The notes beneath the pieces are model-generated. The model ran no database searches. It was not told the DNA's origin and was given only the letters and a program-made list of their open reading frames with translations. A program made the position numbers and the translations under genes. 7,547 nucleotides of DNA from Bacteroidales bacterium (lineage in GTDB: Bacteria > Bacteroidota > Bacteroidia > Bacteroidales > PUMT01): positions 1 to 7,547 of the forward strand of contig SLOS01000266.1 of assembly GCA_007132365.1 (NCBI GenBank), read 5' to 3'. Shown piece after piece: positions 1 through 6,706 of this stretch. Position 1 is the stretch's first letter. Each line of letters begins with the position of its first letter.

Positions 1-421
1 CAGAAAAATAGGAAAGTGGCAATATCATTACTTTATCGTATATCTGGTCCCTTATGTCCCTTACAACCCCGTTCCTTATGGGTGCCAGAAAATACATCGC
101 CAGGTAATGGAAAAAATTCTTAAAAAAGGACATTGTCATAATCAATATGCTAAGAAATATCAGGGCATGGATGGGGCCCTGTGTACTGATCATATTGCTT
201 ACGTAATAGTTAAAATGCTCCATTACCGAATCAAGGGAATATTCAAATTCACCAACAGTTCTTATTTCAGGCTCATTCTGGAACAGGATACCCAGGAATG
301 GAATAGCTATTGCTATAGAGGAAACAGTAAATACAGCTGAAAAAAGGTTCAGTAAAATATTCAGCGATCCTTGTCGCCAGTAGGGAATAAGAAACCTCAA
401 TATCTTTCCGATATTCTTCAT
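1..421 (-). CDS. ABC exporter, fused membrane/ATPase type (MsbA-like), N-terminal part only
   Basis: This is the first 140 residues of a protein that runs off the left edge; it reads from an ATG at 421 down to base 1 without a stop. It looks like the transmembrane half of a type IV ABC exporter (MsbA/lipid A exporter-like), which would pump a lipid or other amphiphile across the inner membrane using ATP. Visible features are a short cytoplasmic start with the motif FLIPYWRQG, a first hydrophobic segment at about residues 19-48, a polar periplasmic loop at about 49-80, a second hydrophobic segment at about 83-113, and then an intracellular stretch (IRNGVVRDIRDQIYDK, then LPLSYFS) typical of this fold. 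The nucleotide-binding domain would lie outside the window, so the ATPase half and the substrate cannot be seen. It starts 19 bp after the purB stop on the same strand and is probably co-transcribed. No Shine-Dalgarno sequence precedes the start. Confidence 0.82.
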   Translation of the reverse strand, partial: MKNIGKILRFLIPYWRQGSLNILLNLFSAVFTVSSIAIAIPFLGILFQNEPEIRTVGEFEYSLDSVMEHFNYYVSNMISTQGPIHALIFLSILIMTMSFFKNFFHYLAMYFLAPIRNGVVRDIRDQIYDKVMILPLSYFS

Positions 422-440
422 ATTGTAAAAAGTGGCTGGA

Positions 441-1790
441 TTATAAATCTATTCCGGTATAATTGAAGGGGGTGATAGCCTTCAATTCAACTTTTAGAGC
501 TTCATCCACTTTCAGCGAATCAATAAATTTTACAAAGTCAGATTGTGTTACCTTTCTGTTCTTTCTTGTCAGGTCCTTTAAAATTTCATATGGTTCAGGA
601 TAGCCTTCCCTTCGCAAAACGGTCTGTACTGCCTCTGCTATAACAATCCAGTTGGCTTTAAGATCTGCATCAATTATTTTTTTATTTACACTGATTTTGC
701 TCAAACCTTTTAGAATAGCTTTAATTGAAAGGACGGTATGGGCAATTGGAACCCCTGTATTGCGCAGAACAGTTGAATCGGTCAGATCACGCTGGAGCCT
801 TGATACAGGCAATTTGCAGGCGAGATGTTCAAAAAATGCATTGGCAATACCCAGATTGCCTTCAGCATTTTCAAAATCAATGGGATTTACCTTATGAGGC
901 ATTGCCGACGAACCTGTTTCACCTTTTTTAATGGACTGCCTGAAATAGTCCATCGAAATATAGCTCCATATATCCCTGCAAAGATCTATCAATATGGTGT
1001 TGATCCGCTTGAGATTATCAAAAATGGCTGCCAGGTTATCATAATGCTCTATCTGCGTGGTAACCTGGGACCTGTCAAGTCCCAGTTTCTCATTTACAAA
1101 TTGATTGGCAAATCCTACCCAGTCTATAGAGGGATAAGTCACATAATGTGCATTGAAATTTCCTGTAGCTCCTCCGAATTTTGCAGAGCAGGGAATAGCT
1201 TTTAACAAACCTATCTGCTTCATTATCCGTTCATGAAAAACTTTTATCTCCTTACCCAGCCTTGTAGGAGAGGCAGGTTGTCCGTGAGTCCTCGCAAGCA
1301 TTGGTATTTCAGCCCAGTCTGTCACTAATTCCTGAAGTTTCCGCAGAAGTTGTTCCACAAGCGGATAATAGACTTCATGCACTGCATTGCGCAGGGACAG
1401 GGGAACAGCGGTGTTGTTTATATCCTGACTGGTTAATCCGAAATGTACAAACTCAATATACTCCCCCAGTCCGCAATCCTTAAAAGCATCTTTTATAAAA
1501 TATTCCACCGCTTTAACATCATGGTTGGTGATTTTTTCTATCTCCTTTACCCTCCCGGCATCTTCCAGTGTAAAGTTTTCGTAAATATTTTTGATTCTTT
1601 TTTTCTGTTTCGCTGATAATCCTTCAAGACGGGGAAGAGGAATCTCCGACAATGCTATAAAATACTCTATCTCGACGTATATACGGTATCTGATCAGGGC
1701 ATATTCAGAAAAAAATACAGCAAGTTCATCAACCTGTTGCCGGTATCTTCCATCAACAGGCGATAATGCTGACAGTTTACTGATCTCCAT
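441..1790 (-). CDS. purB: Adenylosuccinate lyase
   Basis: A complete 449-residue cytoplasmic enzyme of the fumarase/aspartase superfamily, close in length to E. coli PurB (456). It removes fumarate twice in purine synthesis: from SAICAR to give AICAR, and from adenylosuccinate to give AMP. The N-terminus has the family start LSPVDGRY at residues 9-16. The motif TSQDINNTA is at 120-128. The general acid/base histidine is in THGQPAS (168-174, His169). The superfamily signature GSSAMPHKVN is at 293-302 with the mobile-loop catalytic serine at about 295, followed by PIDFENAEGN. All catalytic segments are intact. The ATG at 1790 puts the family N-terminus in the expected place. A TAnnTTTG-type promoter element lies 27 bp upstream on this strand. 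The ABC exporter gene follows after 19 bp; I know of no functional tie between the two. Confidence 0.97.
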   Translation of the reverse strand: MEISKLSALSPVDGRYRQQVDELAVFFSEYALIRYRIYVEIEYFIALSEIPLPRLEGLSAKQKKRIKNIYENFTLEDAGRVKEIEKITNHDVKAVEYFIKDAFKDCGLGEYIEFVHFGLTSQDINNTAVPLSLRNAVHEVYYPLVEQLLRKLQELVTDWAEIPMLARTHGQPASPTRLGKEIKVFHERIMKQIGLLKAIPCSAKFGGATGNFNAHYVTYPSIDWVGFANQFVNEKLGLDRSQVTTQIEHYDNLAAIFDNLKRINTILIDLCRDIWSYISMDYFRQSIKKGETGSSAMPHKVNPIDFENAEGNLGIANAFFEHLACKLPVSRLQRDLTDSTVLRNTGVPIAHTVLSIKAILKGLSKISVNKKIIDADLKANWIVIAEAVQTVLRREGYPEPYEILKDLTRKNRKVTQSDFVKFIDSLKVDEALKVELKAITPFNYTGIDL

Positions 1791-1816
1791 TATTACGGGG
1801 TTTTAATGAATACGGG

Positions 1817-1824
1817 CAAAGTTA
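1817..1824 (-). promoter_or_regulatory. Putative Bacteroidota -7 promoter element for purB
   Basis: Read on the minus strand, these bases are TAACTTTG, an exact match to the TAnnTTTG element recognised by the Bacteroidota primary sigma factor. It lies 26 bp upstream of the purB ATG, which would give a short leader of about 20 bases. I see no clear TTTG at the usual -33 spacing; the nearest CAAA on the plus strand (1856-1859) is about 10 bp too far away. The element is short and the gap is AT-rich, so chance matches are possible. Confidence 0.5.
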
Positions 1825-1883
1825 AAAAAAATAAAGACTTTTGGTGAGTTTAATTCAAATTATGAACAGATCATAATTTATGT

Positions 1884-1891
1884 TATTTTTG
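1884..1891 (+). promoter_or_regulatory. Putative Bacteroidota -7 promoter element for nfeD
   Basis: The bases TATTTTTG match TAnnTTTG exactly and lie 65 bp upstream of the nfeD ATG in the divergent gap. Transcription would start near 1898 and leave a leader of about 60 bases. There is no convincing TTTG at the -33 position. The match is embedded in a T-rich run, so the call rests on the motif and on its position between two divergently read genes. Confidence 0.45.
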
Positions 1892-1956
1892 TAAAGGGGT
1901 ACCGGGTTTACAACTGTCCATTTAAACCGTTTTAAAAGTTTAACTATTAACAGATA

Positions 1957-3369
1957 ATGATAAGAAAGGAATATTTCAGCAGGATACTGACTTTGATTAT
2001 ATGCCTGCCAGTGTTTACATATACTGTTTCTGCCGATACCATACCTGAAAAAGAGAACCTGGTTTACAAGTTTGACATGAAGACTGAGGTAGGGCCGGCT
2101 TTATGGCGCAGGACACAGCAAAGCTTCCAGGAAGCTGAGGAATTGAAAGCTGATTATATCCTTATTCATATGAATACTTATGGGGGACTGGTTCAGGCAG
2201 CCGATTCAATACGAACCAGGATTCTTAACACACAAATCCCGGTAATTGTATTTATCGACAACAATGCTATTTCAGCCGGAGCACTTATAGCTATTGCAGC
2301 CCAGCAGATATATATGCGACCCGGAGGAAGTATTGGAGCCGCCACGGTTGTTGATGCAACTGGCGCAGCAGTCCCCGATAAGTTCCAGTCTTTTATGCGT
2401 GCCGCCATGCGAGCAACAGCAGAGTCTCATGGAAGGGATACCCTGATTATTGAAAATGACACAATAATTAAATGGTACCGGGACCCGGTTATCGCTGAAG
2501 CAATGGTCGATCCCGGTATTTACATTCCGGGAATAATAGATACTGGAAAAGTACTTACCCTGACCAGTGACGAAGCAATAAAAGCTGGCTATTCCGAAGG
2601 GCTCGCAGCAAATATACCCGAAGTAATTACATTGGCAGGAATTGAGAATTACACAATTGTTGAATATGAGCTGACAACAATGGAGGCTATTATTGGATTC
2701 CTTATTAACCCGCTGTTTCAAGGTATTCTGATCATGGTGATGATCGGCGGATTATACTTTGAGCTGCAGACCCCGGGAATTGGATTTCCTTTCGGGGCGG
2801 CATTCCTTGCAGCAATTCTGTACTTTGCACCACTTTATATTGAAGGTATAGCGCAAAACTGGGAAATTGTTCTTTTTGTAGTTGGAATTATCCTGCTGGC
2901 AGTTGAAATATTTGCCATACCCGGATTTGGTGTTGCGGGTATAGCCGGAATTATACTTATGGTTACAGGACTTACACTGGCGATGATAGACAATATAGTC
3001 TGGGAATTTGAAGGAGCCGGCCTCGAGCCATTTATCAAGTCTTTATTTCTTGTAGTGTTCAGCGCTTTTCTGTCCCTGGTCATCTCCATTACTTTAAGTA
3101 GAAAATTACTGGATACCAGCACATTCTCTCATCTGATACTGAGCTCAACCCAGAATAGAGATGAAGGATACACCAGTTTTGATTCTAAATTCAGTGATCT
3201 TAAAGGCAGTACAGGTATTGCCGCAACATCACTCCGGCCATCAGGCCGGGTTGAGATTGATTCCGAGCAATATGATGCAAAATCACTGGTTGGTTTCATT
3301 GACAAAGGAGAAAAAGTGAAGGTGGTTAAGTTTGAAACGGGACAGGTATATGTCGTTAAGGATTCATAA
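1957..3369 (+). CDS. NfeD-family membrane protein, long form with ClpP-like serine protease domain
   Basis: A 470-residue long-form NfeD (NfeD1b type) in three parts. A signal peptide or anchor (about residues 1-26, hydrophobic 10-24) is followed by a ClpP/SppA-like protease domain (about 35-235), a membrane region with four to five helices (about 245-385), and a C-terminal NfeD soluble domain of OB fold (about 415-468). The protease domain shows MNTYGGLVQAADSI (72-85), a substrate/oxyanion-type segment. The probable nucleophile is Ser106 in NAISAGALIA. The candidate general base is Lys142 in DKFQSFMRA, which fits the Ser-Lys dyad known from archaeal homologue PH1510. PH1510 cleaves a hydrophobic stretch of a stomatin partner, so a role in membrane-protein quality control is likely here. 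Many genomes place an SPFH/flotillin gene directly after nfeD; here a small HTH gene follows after 77 bp. Assignment of the family is firm, but the substrate is unknown. Confidence 0.93.
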   Translation: MIRKEYFSRILTLIICLPVFTYTVSADTIPEKENLVYKFDMKTEVGPALWRRTQQSFQEAEELKADYILIHMNTYGGLVQAADSIRTRILNTQIPVIVFIDNNAISAGALIAIAAQQIYMRPGGSIGAATVVDATGAAVPDKFQSFMRAAMRATAESHGRDTLIIENDTIIKWYRDPVIAEAMVDPGIYIPGIIDTGKVLTLTSDEAIKAGYSEGLAANIPEVITLAGIENYTIVEYELTTMEAIIGFLINPLFQGILIMVMIGGLYFELQTPGIGFPFGAAFLAAILYFAPLYIEGIAQNWEIVLFVVGIILLAVEIFAIPGFGVAGIAGIILMVTGLTLAMIDNIVWEFEGAGLEPFIKSLFLVVFSAFLSLVISITLSRKLLDTSTFSHLILSSTQNRDEGYTSFDSKFSDLKGSTGIAATSLRPSGRVEIDSEQYDAKSLVGFIDKGEKVKVVKFETGQVYVVKDS

Positions 3370-3398
3370 AATTATTATATGGAAATAAACAAAATCAT

Positions 3399-3410
3399 TA
3401 TCTTTATAAT
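3399..3410 (+). promoter_or_regulatory. Possible weak promoter for the small HTH gene
   Basis: TATCTTTA at 3399-3406 matches five of the six fixed positions of TAnnTTTG and runs into a TATAAT-like stretch. It is about 40 bp upstream of the HTH gene start. The whole 77-bp gap is AT-rich, so this is a weak call; the gene could equally be read through from nfeD, as there is no terminator between them. Confidence 0.2.
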
Positions 3411-3446
3411 TCTGATTACACATTTTACTAACCTATTATAAAATAA

Positions 3447-3704
3447 ATGGATATGACTATAACATTCAATGAACTCAGGAAGATAAAAGACAGCTTGCCC
3501 GATGGTAGCATGAAGAAAATCGCAAATGAACTAAATCTGAGTGTTGAAACAGTCCGTAATTATTTCGGAGGTGCAAATTATGATGAGGGGGAGACTGTTG
3601 GCATCCATCTGGAAAAAGGTCCAAACGGAGGAATAGTTGTATTGGATGATACTACAATACTGGATATGGCAAAGGACATACTTGAGAACGGAGGGGTCAG
3701 TTAA
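3447..3704 (+). CDS. Small HTH DNA-binding protein with conserved glycine-rich tail
   Basis: An 85-residue soluble protein. Residues 5-20 (TFNELRKIKDSLPDG) lead into a helix-turn-helix at about 21-42, where SMKKIANELNLS and VETVRNYFGG look like the positioning and recognition helices of a LacI/MarR-like or resolvase-like HTH. After this come GIHLEKGPNGGIVVLDD (about 52-68) and a short final helix, TTILDMAKDILENGG. I recognise this arrangement as a small protein common in Bacteroidota and normally annotated only as DNA-binding protein; the function of the tail is not known to me. The tail could be a small beta-hairpin used for dimerisation or ligand contact, which is inference. Met3 (3453) is an alternative start. 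The gene is followed after 23 bp by a strong terminator, so it ends a transcription unit that may include nfeD. Its target sites are not visible. Confidence 0.8.
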   Translation: MDMTITFNELRKIKDSLPDGSMKKIANELNLSVETVRNYFGGANYDEGETVGIHLEKGPNGGIVVLDDTTILDMAKDILENGGVS

Positions 3705-3727
3705 TTTCATTACAGGATTGTTAACCC

Positions 3728-3763
3728 GGCAGAAAAGATCGCTTTTCTGCCTTTTTTATTTTT
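3728..3763 (+). terminator. Strong intrinsic terminator after the HTH gene
   Basis: A perfect 10-bp stem (GGCAGAAAAG at 3728-3737 with CTTTTCTGCC at 3742-3751) closes a four-base loop, ATCG. It is followed by a T-rich tract, TTTTTTATTTTT, at 3752-3763. This is the form of a Rho-independent terminator for plus-strand transcription. There is no T tract on the other side, so it works one way only. The tract ends just 4 bp before the ATG of the HD-domain gene. Confidence 0.9.
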
Positions 3764-3767
3764 GAAC

Positions 3768-4613
3768 ATGACTGATCCATACATAATAAAAATATGCGAT
3801 GCGGAAAATAAATATCTTCCGCTGCTTTTTGACTACTGCCGGTCACTTTTTAACGGTAATCGCCTGCCATCCCATAACCACCTTCACCATTACCGGGTAT
3901 GGCAATATGCAAAAGATCTGCTTTTGGGGTTATCATATGAGGGCAGGCAACTAAGCACCATAGAAATATCCCTTCTGATGCTTGCGGTATTTTTTCACGA
4001 TACCGGACTGACAAAAACCCTTGATGAGGATCATGGCCTGGAAAGCAGGAAAATCTGTGAGAAATTTTTAATTGACAATCCTGGTGCTTTTAGTTTTAAG
4101 GTTGATGAAGCATTGAAAGCAATTGAGAGGCATGATAAAAAACAAATGTATGTCAAAAACAGCGGTGACCGTGAAATGGATTTGCTGAAAATCCTGTCTG
4201 TATGCGATGATACTGATGCTTTTGGCAGTATTGGTATACTAAGGTATGCGGAGATCTATATTCTCCGGGGCATATCGATTAATATTTTGGGAACCAGGGT
4301 TTTAAAAAACATGAATTACAGGATTGGCTTGCTTATATCGCAGAAATGGATACCCGGACCCTATTTGAAAAAACATTCAGACAGATTCCGGTATGCTTAT
4401 GATTTCTATGAAAAAATGAAACTGCCGGATTCTGACCCCTGCTTTAAAAACTGCCGGAATATCCTTGATTCTTATATGAGTGAAGTATATTCAGGGAAGT
4501 CCGGTATAATGCAGTTTGCATCAAAACTGGCAAAAAGTGAATACGCGGATACAGCGAAATTCGGTACATTGCTTTTAACGGATTTACAGGATAATTCTTT
4601 AACTTGCAGGTAA
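3768..4613 (+). CDS. HD-domain metal-dependent phosphohydrolase, substrate unknown
   Basis: A 281-residue soluble protein with an HD-superfamily hydrolase domain in its first 160 residues. Candidate metal ligands are His40 in HNHLHHYRVW (36-45), the His77-Asp78 pair in VFFHDTG, and Asp147/148 in SVCDDTD. His89 (EDHGLES) and His122-Asp123 (ERHDK) are further conserved-looking sites. Such domains hydrolyse phosphate monoesters or diesters, often of nucleotides; nothing here shows which. The C-terminal part (about 165-281) is helical-looking and not recognised. I chose the ATG at 3768. A TTG two codons upstream (3762) is in frame but lies inside the T tract of the terminator. tilS begins 13 bp after the stop, so the two are probably one operon. 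Because the terminator abuts the start, the promoter must lie upstream of the hairpin, or transcripts must read through it. Confidence 0.85.
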   Translation: MTDPYIIKICDAENKYLPLLFDYCRSLFNGNRLPSHNHLHHYRVWQYAKDLLLGLSYEGRQLSTIEISLLMLAVFFHDTGLTKTLDEDHGLESRKICEKFLIDNPGAFSFKVDEALKAIERHDKKQMYVKNSGDREMDLLKILSVCDDTDAFGSIGILRYAEIYILRGISINILGTRVLKNMNYRIGLLISQKWIPGPYLKKHSDRFRYAYDFYEKMKLPDSDPCFKNCRNILDSYMSEVYSGKSGIMQFASKLAKSEYADTAKFGTLLLTDLQDNSLTCR

Positions 4614-4626
4614 ATAAAGCATCTTC

Positions 4627-5952
4627 ATGTATAAACAGTTCAAGGACTTTATTTATAACGAAAAGCTTATTGACGGACCCGGTACCATAATGCTTGGTGT
4701 AAGCGGAGGAGTAGACTCAATGGTAATGATGGATTTATTCCTGAAAGCAGGTTATAATATCGCAGCAGCTCATTGCAACTTCGGTCTTCGTGGTGAGGAA
4801 TCTGATCAGGATCAGGTTTTTGTAGCTGAAAGGTGCAAAAAATTCAGTATCCGGCTCCACACAAAGCTGTTTGATACCATAACCTGTGCAAAGGATAAAG
4901 GGGTATCCCTGCAAATGGCTGCAAGGGATCTTCGGTATGAATGGTTTCATATGCTGCTTGCTGAATATAGCTATTCGCTGGTTGCCATCGCACACAATAA
5001 AAACGACCTTGCCGAAACATTTCTTCTCAACCTTGTCCGGGGTACCGGTATTAGGGGACTAACGGGAATAAAATCAAAAACGGGCAATATAATCAGGCCC
5101 CTCCTTTTTGCGTCAAGGTATGAAATTCTTGATTATGCCGAAGCAAACAAGGTCCCTTTTCGTGAAGATTCAAGCAATCTGGATATCAAATATAAGAGAA
5201 ACCGGATCAGGCATAATATAATTCCTGAATTTGAAAAAATCTCTCCTTCGTTTATAAACAGGTTATATGAAACTTCCCAACGCTTAAAAGATGTTGAAAA
5301 TATATATTCAGCAACTCTCAGTAAAAAGCTTGATCAATTATGTAATCGATCAGGAGAGGAATACCTTATAGATATTAATTCACTTTTGGCTCTTCATCCC
5401 CTGGCCACTCATCTTTATGAACTCCTCAGGAAATGGAATTTTTCCAGGGAACTGGTACCGGATATAATTTCTTCACTGGCGGCATCTCCAGGCAAAAAAT
5501 TCTATTCACCTTCACACCGGATTGTGAAAGACAGGGATCATCTTATTGTGACTCCTTTGCCTGCAGAAACTGTTAACCGGTACTACGTCGAAGAGGAGGT
5601 TGAAAAACTGGATCATCCCTTGAAGGTCAGGTTTACAAGAATAAAGAATTATTCAGGGTTCAAAATCCCGGAAAATAGAAAAACAGCCTGCCTTGATCTT
5701 GATCTTCTTCATTTTCCTCTTATAATCAGAAAGTGGCAGAAAGGCGACTATTTTCAGCCCCTTGGTTTAAATGGCCTGAAAAAGTTGAGTGATTTTTTTA
5801 TTGATAATAAATTATCACTGGTTGAAAAAGAGAAAGCATGGCTGCTAACTTCCGGTAACAGGATTGCCTGGGTCATGGGACACCGGATAGATGATCGTTT
5901 CAGGATAACAGAAAGGACAAAAGAGATCCTTATGATTGAGCTTGGGGACTGA
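4627..5952 (+). CDS. tilS: tRNA(Ile)-lysidine synthetase
   Basis: A complete 441-residue cytoplasmic enzyme. It uses ATP and lysine to convert C34 of the CAU anticodon of tRNA-Ile2 to lysidine, so that the tRNA reads AUA and is charged with isoleucine; it is normally essential. The N-terminal N-type ATP pyrophosphatase domain carries the PP-loop SGGVDS at residues 26-31. Next come HCNFGLRGEESD (49-60), MAARDLRY (97-104), HNKNDLAET (123-131), RPLL (157-160), and REDSSN with RNRIRHNIIP (179-200). The C-terminal TilS domain is visible at about 370-440 (IRKWQKGDYFQPLG, LSDFFIDNK, WVMGHRIDDRF). Length fits the two-domain form of the family. It follows the HD hydrolase by 13 bp. Its last 23 bases overlap the convergent lycopene cyclase gene, so there is no room for a separate terminator between them. 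Confidence 0.97.
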   Translation: MYKQFKDFIYNEKLIDGPGTIMLGVSGGVDSMVMMDLFLKAGYNIAAAHCNFGLRGEESDQDQVFVAERCKKFSIRLHTKLFDTITCAKDKGVSLQMAARDLRYEWFHMLLAEYSYSLVAIAHNKNDLAETFLLNLVRGTGIRGLTGIKSKTGNIIRPLLFASRYEILDYAEANKVPFREDSSNLDIKYKRNRIRHNIIPEFEKISPSFINRLYETSQRLKDVENIYSATLSKKLDQLCNRSGEEYLIDINSLLALHPLATHLYELLRKWNFSRELVPDIISSLAASPGKKFYSPSHRIVKDRDHLIVTPLPAETVNRYYVEEEVEKLDHPLKVRFTRIKNYSGFKIPENRKTACLDLDLLHFPLIIRKWQKGDYFQPLGLNGLKKLSDFFIDNKLSLVEKEKAWLLTSGNRIAWVMGHRIDDRFRITERTKEILMIELGD

Positions 5953-6646
5953 CAGCCTGTTCATTTGCCCGGTCTCTTTTGAAATATTCAAACAGTGTTA
6001 CATTCATCAGAATAAGCAGTAATCCATACACTGAATCTTCCACGGGGATGGTCAGAACTCTGATCGAAAGATTCTGGGTGTTATCATACCATACTACCTG
6101 CTCTTCAATCAAAGTACCCGTAAGCAATCCGTTGATAATAAAAAACGGCACCAACAGGACCGCATATGCGAAGTAGAATCTCCCCATATAAGGGGACTTT
6201 AAAACAATCTCATGAAAAAGAATAAAAGCGGCAGTCAATATAAATGTGACTGATGTATAAAGCTTGCTCAAATTCATAAGGGCCACTGTTATCAGAATTG
6301 CAACCAGAACGAATGATATAGTACTTGAAAACTTACCAAAAAGATCCTTTTTGATAAGATAATTCAGTGAATCATATGTAAATACACAGGCGAAAGGAAT
6401 AGTTATAAAAAACAGGATCTCCTCCAGGGGAAGGTTAACAATATATATCCCTGTCAGGTACCGCGGGTTGAACCCCCATATTCCCATACTGGTATATAGC
6501 ATATCCCACAAAATGAATAAAAAACCTGTGATGGCTATTGATGGAAAGAGATATTTCCATTTTGAGTAAAAATAATTGCGTCTGTCAAAGCTTGCAATAA
6601 AGGGGATCAGTATTGCAAAAAAGTTTATGAGCAAATATGTATACAC
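5930..6646 (-). CDS. Lycopene cyclase, fused CrtYcd type (membrane protein)
   Basis: A 238-residue protein with about seven hydrophobic helices, from the membrane lycopene cyclase family in which the two subunits CrtYc and CrtYd are joined. It turns the linear ends of lycopene into rings, giving beta-carotene-type products. The internal repeat of the family is clear: NLPLEEILFF at residues 71-80 and TIPVEDSVYG at 199-208, whose paired acidic residues (Glu75-Glu76, Glu203-Asp204) are thought to be catalytic. The start is a GTG (6644-6646). An in-frame stop lies five codons upstream, there is no ATG between, and YTYLLINFFAILIPFIASFD fits the family N-terminus. The gene follows idi by 59 bp on the same strand. 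Its 3' end overlaps tilS by 23 bp. Beta-ring formation is the likelier reaction, though epsilon-ring forms of the family exist. Confidence 0.9.
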   Translation of the reverse strand: MYTYLLINFFAILIPFIASFDRRNYFYSKWKYLFPSIAITGFLFILWDMLYTSMGIWGFNPRYLTGIYIVNLPLEEILFFITIPFACVFTYDSLNYLIKKDLFGKFSSTISFVLVAILITVALMNLSKLYTSVTFILTAAFILFHEIVLKSPYMGRFYFAYAVLLVPFFIINGLLTGTLIEEQVVWYDNTQNLSIRVLTIPVEDSVYGLLLILMNVTLFEYFKRDRANEQAVSPQAQS

Positions 6647-6692
6647 GATTTCAGTATTTTATTTAAGTTAAAAACGTCTGTATTAAAGAAAT

Positions 6693-6706
6693 AATAACCT
6701 GTTATT
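6693..6706. repeat. Short perfect palindrome after idi
   Basis: AATAAC and GTTATT flank a two-base centre (CT), directly after the idi stop codon and 47 bp before the lycopene cyclase start. It is a perfect 6-bp inverted repeat but too tight and AT-rich to make a good hairpin. It could be a protein-binding site or chance in an AT-rich gap; I see no promoter element next to it. Confidence 0.25.

Noticed and set aside
107..340. Open frame of 77 residues on the plus strand at the left edge.
   Set aside because: The minus strand here reads continuously as an ABC exporter membrane domain, which explains the region better.
825..1205. Open frame of 126 residues on the plus strand inside purB.
   Set aside because: It lies fully antisense to an intact, highly conserved gene and its translation has no recognisable domain.
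1905..1928. Inverted repeat GGTTTA/TAAACC in the nfeD leader, considered as a regulatory hairpin.
   Set aside because: The stem is only 6 bp, mostly A/T, with a 12-base loop, and is within chance expectation for such DNA.
2272..2721. Open frame of 149 residues on the minus strand inside nfeD.
   Set aside because: It is antisense to the protease domain of nfeD, and its cysteine-rich, low-order composition is typical of a shadow frame.
3762..3767. TTG at 3762 as the start of the HD-domain protein.
   Set aside because: It sits inside the terminator T tract and adds only two residues; the ATG at 3768 is the simpler choice.
6693..6706. Palindrome after idi considered as a terminator.
   Set aside because: The loop is only two bases, the stem is A/T-rich, and no T run follows directly on the minus strand.
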